Positions 36,446-48,315 of a stretch of 64,000 bases of DNA are shown here, in pieces. A program made the translations under genes and the position numbers. Where the stretch lies: contig JAMXIF010000015.1 of the NCBI GenBank assembly GCA_028583685.1, positions 61,250,801-61,314,800 on the forward strand, in the 5' to 3' direction. Each line of letters starts with the position of its first letter. Positions within the stretch are counted from its first letter, which is position 1. The notes below the pieces were generated by a model. That model saw only the letters and a program-made list of their open reading frames with translations. It made no database searches and had not been told where the DNA came from. This DNA is from Petaurus breviceps papuanus. Its lineage: Eukaryota; Chordata; Mammalia; Diprotodontia; Petauridae.

Positions 36446-37368
36446 TTATATGGGCATATGAATACATATGTGAATGTGTGTATATATGTTTACAGGTATA
36501 CATAGATAGAGAGCACAGGACCAATTTAACAGGAAGGGATGATACTTAAAAGGTGAAATTAAGAGGTGAGAGCAATATAATGAGAGGAGATGGGGAGAGA
36601 CAGATTGGGGTAAACTATCTCATACAGAAGAGACAAGGGGAAATGGTTACAATGGAGGGGAAGAATAGGAAGGCAAAAGGGAATGGGTCAACCTTATTCT
36701 CATTGAATCTGGCTTGAGGAAGGAGTGAAATACACACTAAATAGGGTATGTCACCCTCCAGGAGAATAGGGGGGAAGGGGATGAGAGGGGGAATTGATGA
36801 AAGAGAGGGCAGGCTGGGGGGGGAGGGAAGTTGGAAGCACCCACTTTTGAAAAGGGTGCTTTCGATCAGGGTGGAGAGTGGAGTGGGTGGGAGGTGGGAT
36901 GGGAAGGAGGGAAGTGTAGTCAGTCTTTTACAATATATCTACTATGTTGTTGTTTTGCATTAGCCACACATGTACAACCCATACTGAATTGCTTGTCTTC
37001 ACAATGGGGGTGAATGACGGGGAAGGAAGGGAATGAATCTGGAATTGAAAGTTTTAAAATCAAATATTCAAATATATATACGTACATATATGTGTGTGTA
37101 TATATATATATACTATTATTAATACCATCTTACATGCAATTGGGAAATAAGTTATATAGGCACTGAGGCATAGAGATCCACTGGAAAAGTCAAAAGGGGT
37201 ATGGGAGAAAATATGGGAGAGAGCAGATTGTAGGAGGGGATATCCTGTGGGACTTCTATTTTGGGGGGGTGGGTGGGGGGAAAGCAGGGAGAAAATTTGT
37301 AACTCAAAATCTGGCAGAAACAAATGATGTAAATCAGAAGTTAATAAAGCATTTTTTAAGTAAAAAAA

Positions 37369-37386
37369 AGAAGAGCTCAAGAAGGA
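37369..37386 (+). repeat. Target-site duplication (right copy) of HAL1 A
   Basis: Identical to 34485-34502 and placed where L1 ORF1 resumes, so HAL1 A inserted by ordinary L1-type target-primed integration. Confidence 0.95.
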
Positions 37387-38377
37387 TTTTAAAAGTCAAA
37401 TAAGAGAGGTAGAAGAAAAATGGGGAAAAGAAATGAAAGATATGCATGAGAGTCAATAACTTGGAAAAAGGAAGGACAAAAATCGATTGTAGAAAACAAC
37501 TCCTTTAAAAGTAGAATTGGCCAAATGGAAAGGGAGTCACAAAAACTTACTGAAGAGAATAACTCCTTAAAAAAGCAAAATGGGACAAATGGGAAAAGGG
37601 GTACAAAATCTAATTGAAGAAAATATTTTTTAAAAAATTAGAATTAGGAAAGTGGATGCTAATGACTCTATGAGGCATCAAGAATCAGTCAAATATAATT
37701 GAAAAAAATGAAAAAATAGAAGAAAATGTAAAATACTTCATTGGAAAAATGACATACCTGTAAAACAGATCCAGGAGAGATAATTTAAAATTATTGGTCT
37801 ACCTGAAAGCCATGACAAAAAAGAGCCTGGACAGCATGTTCCAAGAAGTCATCAAAGTAAACTACCCTAAAGTCCCAGAACAATCGGGTAAAATAGTCAT
37901 TGAAAGAATCTACCAATGACCTCCTGAAAGAGATTCCAAAGTGAAAATGCCAAGAAATACTGTAGCCAAATTCCAAAAATATCAGGTCAAAGAGAAAATA
38001 CTGTAAGCAGCCAGAAAGAAACAATTTAAATACCATGGAAACACAGTTAGGATTACATAGGACCTAGCAGCTTCTACTTTAAAATATCAGAGGGCTTGGA
38101 ATATAATATTCTCTAAGGCAAAGGAGCTTGGATTACAACCAAAATTCAAATGCCCAGCAAAATTCAGCATAAATTTTCAGGGGAGGAGATGGACATTCAA
38201 TGAAATGGGGGACCATTTGACAATGAAAAGACCAGAGATCAACAGAAAATTTGATCTTCAAATATAAGACTCAAGAGAAGCATAAAAAAGGTAAAGAGAA
38301 TTAAAAAAACCAACATGTTATTCAATAAGGGGAAACTGTTTATATCCCTACAAGGGAAGGTGATACTTGTAACTCTT

Positions 38378-38528
38378 TTTTTTTTTGGAGGGGGAATTCA
38401 GGGCAATTGGCGTTCAATGACTTGCCCAAGGTCACACAGTTAATAGGTGTGTCAAATGTCTGAGGCCATATTTTAACTCAGTTCTTCCTGACCCCAGGGC
38501 CAGTGCTCTACTCACTATGCTACCTTGA
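38378..38528 (-). repeat. Short tRNA-derived SINE
   Basis: Minus-strand copy with the T-run at its left. It is flanked by tgtaactctt at 38368-38377 and 38529-38538. It is inserted in the ORF1-ORF2 spacer of the L1. Confidence 0.9.
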
Positions 38529-39748
38529 TGTAACTCTTGAGAACTGTATCTTTATTATGACATTTAGAAGGGTTATACATAGACTAAGGACATGGGTATA
38601 AGTAGACTTTGATGTGATGATAAAAAAATCCAATCAAGTGGTAGAAAGGGATTGTATACTAGTAGAAGAGGAAAGGGGGAGGCAGAGAAGGGTAAATTAT
38701 ATCACATGAAGAGGCACAAAGACCTATTACAGTAGAGGAAAAGAAGAGAGGGAGATAAGCATTGTTTGAACCATATTCTCAACAGATTTGGCTCAGAGGG
38801 AATAACACAATCAGTTAGGTATAGAAATCTAACATCCTATAGGAAGTAGGAGAGGAAAGGGGAAAGAAAAGGAATGGGGGGAGATAGAAGGGAGGGCAGA
38901 CTGAAGGAGGTTGTGGTCAAGAGAAAAACTCTACAGAGGAGGGGAAAGGAGAAAGGATAAAGAAAAGCATAAATAGTGGGGGAAACAGGATGAAGAGAAG
39001 GATACCAGACATGAATGGGATGAACTCTTCCACAAAACAGAAATAGATAGTAGAGTGGATTAACATCCATAATCCTACAATATGTTGTTTAGAAGAAACA
39101 TATATAAGGACAGGGATACACACAGAGTAAAGGTAAAAGGTTGAAGCAGAATATATTATGCTTTAGCTTAAGTAAAAAAGCAGGGGTAGCAATCCTGATC
39201 TCATCTCAGACAAAGAAGCAAAAATAGATCTAATTAAAACAGATAAGAAAGAAAACTACATCCTGCTAAAATATATCATAGACAATGAAGTAATATGATT
39301 ACTAAACATATGCCCCAAGTGGTATAGCATCCAAATTCTTAGAGAAGTTAAGTGAGTGACAAGAAGAAATGGACAATAAAATTATACTAGTGGGGGAGCT
39401 CAGTCTCTCCCTCTCAGAACTAGATAAATCTAACCACAAAATAAACAGGGAAGAACTTAAGGAGATGAATAGGATTTTAGAAAGTTAGATATGGTAGATC
39501 TCTGGAGAAAATTGAACGTGGATAGAAAGGAATAAACCTTTTTCTTGGTGGTTCATAGAATCTACATAAAATTTGACCATGCATTAGGTCATAAAAACCA
39601 AACAATACAAGGCAGAAAGGAAGACAAATTAAATGCATCCTTTTCAGATCAAGATACAATAAAAATTACATGTAATAAAGGGCTATGAAAAGACAGATTA
39701 AAGATTAATTGAAGCAAAATAATATAATCCTAAAGAATGAGTGGGTCA

Positions 39749-39906
39749 GGGGTGGCTAGGTGGTGCAGTGAATAGAGCACCGGCCTTGGAGTCAGGAGGA
39801 CCTGGGTTCAAATATAGCTTCAGACATTTAACACAAAAACTAGCCATGTGACCTTGGGCAAGTCACTTAACCCCAATTGCCCTCCAAAAAGCAAAAAAAA
39901 ACAAAC
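39749..39906 (+). repeat. Short tRNA-derived SINE
   Basis: 'ggggtggctaggtggtgcag' head, 'gacctgggttcaaatatagc' B-box region, 'cttaaccccaattgccctcc' tail, then an A-rich end. Imperfect target duplications: aagaatgagtgggtca to the left, aagaattaatgggtca to the right. It is inserted in L1 ORF2. Confidence 0.9.
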
Positions 39907-42900
39907 CTAAGAATTAATGGGTCAAACAACAAATCACAGAATCAATAGCTTCATCCAGGAAAAAATGACAATAGTGAGACAACATAGTAAAATTTATGCG
40001 ATACAGTGAAAGTGGTTCTTAGGGGGAGTTTTATATCTCTAAATACTTACATGAACAAAATAGAAAAAGAAGAGATCAATGCATTGGGCATGCAAATAAA
40101 AAATCTAGCAAAAGAACAAATTAAAAATCCCCAACAAAATACTAAATTAGTAATTCTGAAAACCAAAGGAGAGATTAATAAATTTGAAATTAATCAAGAG
40201 CTGGTTTTATGAAAAAAAAATAAATAGATAAACCTCTGATTAATTTGATTTTAAAAAAGAAAAATAAATTACCAGTTTCAAAAATGAAAATGAAAATTTA
40301 CCACTGCTGAAGAGGAAATTAAAACAATAATTAGGAGCTATTTTGTGCAATGGTATGCCAATAAATTTAAGAAAATAATAGACCAATTTCTGTAATGAAT
40401 ATAGATGCAAAAATTTTAAATAAAATATTAGGAAAGAGATTACAGCAACTTATCTCAAGGATAATCCATTATGACTAGGTAAGATTTATACCAGGAATGT
40501 AAGATTGGCTTGATATTAGGAAAATTATCGTTATTTTTGATCATATTAACAAAAAACTAACAAATATCATGTTATTATCTCAATAGATTCAGAAAAAAAA
40601 AACTTTTGACAAAATATAACACCCATTCCTATTAAAAACACTAGAGAACACAGGAATAAATGGGGTCTTCAACAAAATGATAGGTAGGATCTATCTAAAA
40701 CCATCAGCAAGCATTGTATACAATGGGGAAAAGCTAGAAGCATTTCTAACAAGATCAAATGTGAAACAAGTATGTCCATTATCACCACTGTTATTCAATA
40801 TTGTACTAGAAATGTTAGTTTTAGCAATGAGAAGAAAAAGAATTTAAAAGAATTAGACTAGGCAAATAAGAAGCAAAGCAATCACTCTTTGTAGATGACA
40901 TTATGATATACTTAGAGAATCCTAGACAATCGAGTTAAAAATTACTTGAAATAATAAGCAAATTGAGCAAAGTTGCAGGATATAAAATAAACCCACATAA
41001 ATCATTGGAATTTCTATATATTACTAACAAAGCCCAACAGCAAGAGATAGAGAAATTCTGCTTAAAGTCACCATAAACATTAGAAAATATTTGGGAGTCT
41101 ATCTGGCAAAACAAACCCAGGAACTACATAAACACAATTGCAAAATATTTTTCACACAAATAAAATAACATTTAAATAATTGGAAAAATATCAGTTGCTT
41201 ATGGATAGGCCAAGCTAATATAATTAAAAAGACAATTCCACCTAAAGTAAATTGCTTTTTCAGTTCCATACCAATCAAACTACTAAAAATATCTTATAGA
41301 ACTAGAAAAATGAAAACAAAATTCATCTGGGAGAACAAAAGATCCCAAATATCAAGAGAAATAATAAAAAGAAATTCTAGGGAAGGTGGCCTTATCTTAA
41401 ATTGTATTTAAAAGCAGCAATCATCAAAACTACTTGGTACAGGCTAAGAAATAGAATGGTGGATCAGTGGAATTGGTTAGGTACCCAAGACACAATAGTC
41501 ATTGATTATAATACTCTGCTATTTGATTAATACAAAGACTTCAGCTTCTGGGATAAGAACTATTTAACAAAAATTGTTGGGAAAATTGGAGAATACTATG
41601 GCACAAACTAGGCATAGACCATCATTTTATACCCTATACCAAGATAAAGTCCAAATGAGTACATGATTTAGATATAAAGACTGATACTATAAGCAAACTA
41701 GAAGAGTAAGGAATAGTTTACCTGTCAGATCTATGGAGAAAGGAAGAATTTATGACCAAACAAGAGATAAAGAACATTATGAAATGCATAATGGATAATT
41801 CTGATCACATTAATTTGAAAAGGTTTCGCACAAGCAAAACCAATGTAGTCAAAATTAGAAGGGAAGTAGAAATCTGGGAAAGAATTTTTATAACCAGTAA
41901 CTCTGATAAATGCCTCAATTCTAAAATAGATAAAGAATCAAGCCAAATTTATAAGAATATAAGTCATTCTCCAATTGATAAATGGTCAAAGGGTATGAAC
42001 AGGAAGTTTTCAGAGGAAGAAATTAAATTTATTTATAGTTATATGAAAAAATGCTCTAAATCACTATTGATTAGAGAAATGCACTTCAATACAACTCTGA
42101 GGTATCACATCACACCTATCAGATTGGCTAATATGACAAAACAGGAAAACAATAAATGTTGGAGAAGATTTAGGAAAATTGGAACACTGATACATTGTTG
42201 GTTGAGTTGTGAACTGATCCAACCATTCTGGAGAGCAATTTGAAACTACACACAAAGGACTATAAAACTGTGCATACCCTTTGACCCAGCAATATTACTT
42301 CTAGTTCTGTATCCCAAAGAGATCACAAAAATGGGAAAAGGACCCATATGTACAAAAATATTTATAGCAGTTCTTTTTGTGCTGGTCAAGAATTGCAAAA
42401 TGAGGGGATGTCCATCAATTGGGGAATGGCTGAACAAGTTGTGATATATGAATGTAATGAAGAAGAAATTATGAGCAGGAAGACTACAGAAAAACTGGAA
42501 AGACCTGTATGAAGTTGTTGCTGAGCGAAGTGAGCACAACCAGCAGAACATTGTACACAGTAACAGCCACATTTTGACTAACTTTCATAGACTTTGCTCT
42601 TCTCAGAAATGCAAGTTTTTGATGGAAAATCTGTCCACTTGCAGAGAAAGAACAATGGAATCTGAATGCAGATGGAAGCATAATATTTGTTCTCTTTTTT
42701 TTTCTTTTGTTTTGTTTCTTCTTTCTCGTGGTTCCTCCCATTGCTTCTATTACTTCTTTACAATATGACTAATGTGAAAATATGTTTAGTATGAATGTAT
42801 ATATAGAGCCTATATTAGAGTCCATGCCATCTTAGAGAGGGGAGAGAGGTAACTTGGGGAGAAAACTGAAAATTCAAAACCTCATGGAATTGAATGCTGA

Positions 42901-42935
42901 AAACTAAAAACAAACAAAACATTTTAAAAATAAAA

Positions 42936-43544
42936 GAAAACATGTCAAATAACAGTGAGAAAACCTTGATTTTCTCTTGTATTAATTGAAAATCTAACAT
43001 TTCCTCATTGCATATAGTGCTAGCCTATATTTATAGATAAATGTATATATTTCATTGCATTTCTTTTCAAAGATCCTTCTCTGCCTATACTCCATATGGT
43101 TTCTTTCTTTCTTTTCTTTTCTTCCTTCCTTCTGCCCTCCCCAATTTTTCTTCTTTTTCAGCTGATCTACCTGATGTGGATAGTTTCATTTTTTATGGTG
43201 AATTTCCTGTTCCACCTATGCTAGTATTGAAATTGGGATTCTTTGCCCTATAGCTTTACCAAGACCCTCTGAATCTGGGTTTTCATGCTGCTTACCACAA
43301 GGTTTCACAACCTAGACTAACCTTGTCTTTAATTCTCAACTTATTCCTATTGTAATCCTTTCTACTGCTTTATTTATTGACAAAGTTAAGCTTATGTGTG
43401 CTTCCTAGTGCTACTGGTCATACTCCTTTCATTTCAGAAAGGGTTCCAATCATCTCCCCACATACTAAAAATCATTGGTGCATGCTTGGTCTCTGCCCTG
43501 AAGGTTGACCCTTTAGAATAGATGTTTTCACAATCTATAAAAGA
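42936..43544. other. No recognised feature
   Basis: Unique-looking DNA with a (TTTC)n-like stretch at 43103-43135; nothing supported. Confidence 0.45.
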
Positions 43545-43740
43545 GTATAATGCAGTGGAAAGAATACTGAATATAGATTTGGAAGACCTTGAACTCCAAT
43601 CCCTGTTCTGCCATCATCTTTGCAACCTTGAGCTATTCATTTGACCTTTTTCAGCCTCCGTTTTTTCACCTGTAAAATTAGGGAAATGATTTAGATGACA
43701 TCTAAGGTCCCTGATAGCTCTGAATCAATAATTCTATTAA
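43545..43740 (+). repeat. MIR SINE
   Basis: 'aatgcagtggaaagaatact', 'accttgaactccaatccctg', 'tcacctgtaaaattagggaa' and 'ctaaggtccctgatagctct' occur in MIR order. Confidence 0.85.
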
Positions 43741-44574
43741 TACATTTACCACTGGGTGGGCAAAATCAATATATTCTCATTCTCTCCCTCACCTCTCATC
43801 CCTAGCAATTAGTCAAATTTATTCATTGAAGAACTGTCTAAAAGGGTGTATTTTACATTTTAACATTTGAGTTATGGAACACTTTTAGTCTCTGAAAGAA
43901 AAGGAAAATGAGTATCTATCACTCAGAGGGCAAAGGAAAGGCACCTGGTGGGTGTGAATAGACTATAACATATTATGAACAAGGAATATTTTTTAAAGTA
44001 AAGGATCATATCAAATAAATCTGCAGGTAAAAAATAAAATGGTCTGCTCATATGCTTAGAATGAGAGATAACCAATGGACAGCTTCATTGTGCTTCACTG
44101 TTATCTCCATGATGTCAGGAGAAAACAAGAGAGAAGTCCATAATGCTGGATGGTTCCGTTGTGGCAAAATTACAGGCAGAAATGAACAAAGATAGTGGAG
44201 CACTGGCAGGCATTAATGGATTATAATCTGACTGAAACATCTATATCACTGAGCTCATAGATCCACTTGAGTATTTAAGGGACACAAGATTTCACATTTG
44301 GAAGACTATGTGTATATGTGTGTGTCTATTTTGGTGGACAAATAAAATATTTACTCTGCATCTATTGCCCAGAAGTACGAAGTGATGGTGAGTTTGTGTA
44401 GCTATGTAATGCCTTTAATCTATATTGACCAATGATTCAAGTAGTTCAGGCACAACAACAAAAAGGAATTCTTTTTTCCAGAGATAATTCTGAATATCCA
44501 CTACTTCATTTAGTGCTTCAAAGAGTTAGCCATTATTCATTGAAAAAGGTATTATTGTATCCAAGCTTAGCAAT
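43741..44574. other. No recognised feature
   Basis: Unique-looking AT-rich DNA; no supported gene or repeat. Confidence 0.5.
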
Positions 44575-44775
44575 ATTAGCTCATCTTTATATAGTGCTTC
44601 AAGGCTTATAAAGCAGCTGTTTTGTCACAATGCAGCAATATACGTAAAGAATTATTATCTCTGGTTTTAAGGGAGGAAATTAAGACTCAAAGATGTTTTA
44701 GGTTAAGCAAGATCCTAGGTGCTACTGGTGAAAATAGGATGTGAACCCAGTTTTCTGACTTTCTATGACATCATT
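44575..44775 (+). repeat. MIR-family SINE fragment
   Basis: 'tttatatagtgcttcaaggc', 'aggaaattaagactcaaaga', 'aaaataggatgtgaacccag' and 'ttctgactttctatgacatc' fall in MIR order. Confidence 0.7.
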
Positions 44776-45196
44776 TTATATTGATGAAAGCACAATTTTC
44801 CCAAATTAAGTGGTTAACTTGGCCTATAAAGATAGGACTTTAAGACAATCCACTCTATTGACTGAATTAGTTAACCTTTGTTCACTAATCAGACAATTGC
44901 TGAATAACACTTTTGCTTTCATGTGCTACATTCAGTACTCTGGGATCTAAAATAAAGGAAAACAAATTTGCATTCTGAATCCCAAAAATTTACAATCCAT
45001 GAGACTAGCGTAAAGTTGTTAAGGTTGACAAGGTCCCTCAAAATGAGAGCATTTTGTGAAAGATTCCTTTTCTCTTCTCAAAAAAAGTAAATTTGTCTAA
45101 TTTTTTTTTGGATTCTTGGTTTTTTGATTGGTCCCACATAATTATTATTCTCTCCTAACCTTCTTTCAGGTTCATAAAACACTGTTTAGGTAGACA
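44776..45196. other. No recognised feature
   Basis: Unique-looking DNA. Confidence 0.45.
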
Positions 45197-45448
45197 AATG
45201 AATCAAGTTTCCTTGGTTTCTAGATTATTCTAAATTCATGAGAAGGCAGACTGACTGCACAGATACCTCAGATGAAAAGAACAATCTTGAATACTGAGTT
45301 AGAAGGCACATTCACAATGTTCTGTGGTGTGGATCCCTTTGGCAGTCTGGTGAAGCCCATGCACCCTTCCCACAATAATGTTTTTAGACGCATAAAAGAA
45401 AATACATAAAATTGAAAATGAATCAAGTTTCCTTGGTTTCTAGATTAT
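45197..45448 (+). repeat. 32 bp perfect direct repeat around a DNA-transposon fragment
   Basis: Positions 45197-45228 and 45417-45448 are identical over 32 bases (beginning aatgaatcaagtttcc). The 188 bases between contain, at about 45335-45413, a piece of the palindromic-ended DNA transposon family ('tttggcagtctggtgaagcc', 'acaataatgtttttagacgc'). The repeat is too long for a normal transposon target duplication. Confidence 0.8.
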
Positions 45449-46372
45449 AGGCATGGTTGACTGTGATTTTAGCTGATCTTCTCGTAAAATGATTATTGTT
45501 CTCATATCACAGTTTCGTGCTTTGTACTTTCTTCCCTGGTCTGTTGTGCAGTGAAGAGAGATCTGAATTGTTTCTCCATGTTTATAAATTCCTAGTGTGT
45601 CTTAACATTCAGTACACCAAACTGGAAAATGTCAAGTGCTATTTTAAACCTTTCCTGACCTTTTGTAGATGTATATTTGCACCTATTTCTTATTTAGACC
45701 TATTCTGTTACGGTCACTTTGTACTTTATAGTTCCAGATAGTTTCACAGGGACAGTAAAATTAGCATTCCTAATAATAATGCCCTTCCTCCCTCTTAAAC
45801 CATTGATGGCAGCCAGAAAACTTGCAATGGTGTCCCACATACTTTGAAAAAAAAAGAATTCAAACTTAGTCTTTAATGTGTTGGGAGAGGCAGAGTTATG
45901 GAGGTAATTTGGAAATAGAAGGAGAATAAACATTTTGTAGAGGCCTGGCTTTGGGTCAGAATTCCTTTTAACAGGTTGATCCTAGGTTGGTTCTTTTTTC
46001 ATCCCTTAGAAAGTTAATATTTATACTGTGATTACAATATATTGTAAATGGCCCAGATTGGCATGACATATTTTTAGGATAATATATTAATGTATATTAA
46101 TAAAACATAATATATATAATATAAGGTAATATAATGACATATCCTTGACCTACTCTGCTGAGGATTATTGTAATCTACAGAGCTCATGTGGGAACAGAGT
46201 ACATTTAAGGCAAATGGTTCACAATAAACAGGTCCCAGGATATCCTAGGGTTTGGGAGTCTAGATATAAAGACTAATTATGTGTTGACATAGGATGGATA
46301 AGTGGAAAGTGAAGGGAGAATGTGCATGTATTTATGATAAGTACAGGAGGATTTGAAAAATTTCCTTTTTAG
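45449..46372. other. No recognised feature
   Basis: Unique-looking DNA with a very TA-rich stretch at about 46075-46140. Open frames of up to 81 codons have no signature. Confidence 0.45.
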
Positions 46373-46385
46373 AAATGTGGAACTT

Positions 46386-48269
46386 GGGGCGGAGCCAATA
46401 TGGCGGAATAGAAGCACTACCTTCCCTCGGCTCCTGCTTCCACCTTTCCCAATCCATGTAAAAAGGGGACTCTAAACAAACTTTGGAGCTACAGAACCCA
46501 CAAAATGACACAGAGAAGCTAACCTCCCACTGAGGACAGCCCGGCAGGCCAGCAGGAATCAGCGCTCTGGGGGCTGAGCCCAGCACCACGCCAAGGCTTT
46601 AGCCCCAGGGCGGGCCTGACCAGCCCCCTGCCAGAGGGACTCCAGATCAGCAGCAGCTGTGGCCGTTTCCAGATTTATCAATACATAGATTCGAAGGACA
46701 AGGTGAGAGCCCAGTGCAATCTGGACTTTGGGACCAGTAAGTGGGAGTGCGTGGCTTTTACCCCCGGGGCGAGAAACCACTGAGACGCCAGCACAGCCTG
46801 CCAGCGCCACGTGCGGCTGCAGCTCCTGGCCTGCAGAGTGTAGGGGGACCAAGCACCAGTCTGAGGGGTAATGGCTCTTGCTTTAACCTGCTTGGGTCTG
46901 GATTGCAGTCTAGGGTGGAGGTCCTGGGGTGTGTGTCCAGCTTGCCAGAGCATGTGGAGACCTCAGAGAGGGCACCCATCTAATACCTCCAGCAGCTGAG
47001 AAAACCCCAGCATTTGGGATGAAAGTTCCCTTGTCTGGTGGCAGAGTCCTACTGTGGCAAAAAGCCCAAAAGTCAAATCATTGAGTGGCAAAATGAGCAG
47101 GCAAAGGAAACAAAACAGACAGAAGATTCCAACATTACACTCCTATTTTGGGGATAAGAAGGAGCAAGGCATGGAACAGGAGGAAAACAGTGAAGTCAGA
47201 ACTTCTGCACCAAAAGCTTCAAAGGAAAATACAAGCTGGTTACAGGCCATAGAGGACCTTAAGAAGCAGATAAGAGAAGTGAAGGAAAAATTGGGAAGAG
47301 GAGTGAGAATGATGCAAGAAAATTATGAAATGAGAGTCAACAGCCTGACTGAAGAAAATAATACCTTAAAAAACAGAGTGATTCAAATGGCAAAGGAGGC
47401 TCAAAAAGGCAATGAGAAGAATGCCTTAAAAAGTCGAATTTGCCAGATGGAAAAAGAATCTCAAAAGCTCAATGAGGAGAATCATTGCTTCAGAATTAGA
47501 TTGGAGCAAATGGAAGCTAATGACTTTATGGGACATCAAGATGCTGTTAAACAGATCCAAACAAATGAAAGAATAGAAGACAATGTGAAATATCTCATGG
47601 GAAAAACCACTGACCTGGAAAATAGATCCAGGAGAGATAATTTAAAAATTATTGGACTACCTGAAAGCCATGACCAAAGTAAGAACCTAGAAAGCATCCT
47701 CCAGGAAGTTCTCAAAGAAAACTGCCCTGATGTTTTAGAGCTGGGGGGCAAAATAGAGGTTGAAAGAATACACTGATCTCCTCCTGAAAAAGATCCCAAA
47801 AAGAAAACTCCTAGGAATATTATAGCCAGGTTCCAGAATTCCCAGATTAAGGAGAGAATATTGCAAGCAGCCAGGAAGAAACAATTTGAATATTGTGGAA
47901 ACACAATCAGGATAACCCAGGATCTGGCAGCTTCTACGCTGAGGCATCGAAGGGCTTGGAAGGTGATATTCCGGAGGTCAAGGGAGCTGGGATTAAAACC
48001 AACAGTCACCTACCCAGCAAAACTGAGTATCATGTTTCAGGGGAAAATATGGTCATTCAGTGGAAAAGAGGACTTTCAAGCATTCTTGCTGAAAAAAGCA
48101 GAGTTGAACAGAAAATTTGACATTCAGATACAAGAAGCAAGAGAAGCATGAGAAGGTAAACAGGGAAAAGAAATCATAAGGAACTTATCAAAGTTGAACT
48201 ATTAACATTCCTACATGGAAAAACAATAATTGTAACTTATGAACTTTTCTCAGGGATTGAAGGGATTAG

Positions 48270-48315
<46 letters not shown>

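Larger units (their letters stand above)
34503..37368 (+). mobile_element. HAL1 (ORF1-only L1 derivative), copy A
   Basis: A 2866 bp element with perfect 18 bp target duplications (agaagagctcaagaagga at 34485-34502 and 37369-37386). It begins 'ggccaaggtcaagatggtgg', has a GC-rich 5'UTR of about 0.7 kb, ORF1, a purine-rich 3' region with a (TA)n tract, and ends 'gttaataaagcattttttaa'. There is no ORF2 sequence at all. It lies inside ORF1 of the older L1. 'Half-L1' elements of this kind are known in mammals; this copy closely matches copy B at 46386-49225 throughout. Confidence 0.95.
33593..42935 (+). mobile_element. Near-full-length L1 carrying a HAL1 and two SINEs
   Basis: Without its insertions it is about 6.1 kb. 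The 5'UTR starts at the typical 'ccaagatggtggagtaag' (about 33600). ORF1 begins at about 34320, is cut by the HAL1 at 34503-37368, and resumes at 37369-38290 (coiled-coil and RNA-binding parts; the 'ctacctgaaagccatgac' site encodes LPESHD). A purine-rich spacer of roughly 0.7 kb (38290-38990) holds a SINE. ORF2 starts near 39000: the endonuclease part reads NPTICCLEETY where active L1 has QETH. The reverse-transcriptase site at about 40883 reads LFVDDIMIYLENP instead of FADD. A gap near 40370 removes the segment that normally joins the EEEIK region to RPISLMNIDAKI. The C-terminal 163 codons (41752-42243) are open and contain IREMHFNTTLRYH and IGTLIHCW. The 3'UTR runs to the A-rich end near 42935. 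It is inactive, with many stops in ORF2. Confidence 0.9.

Noticed and set aside
47536-48009. 157-codon minus-strand frame
   Set aside because: Antisense to HAL1 ORF1, which explains the sequence fully.
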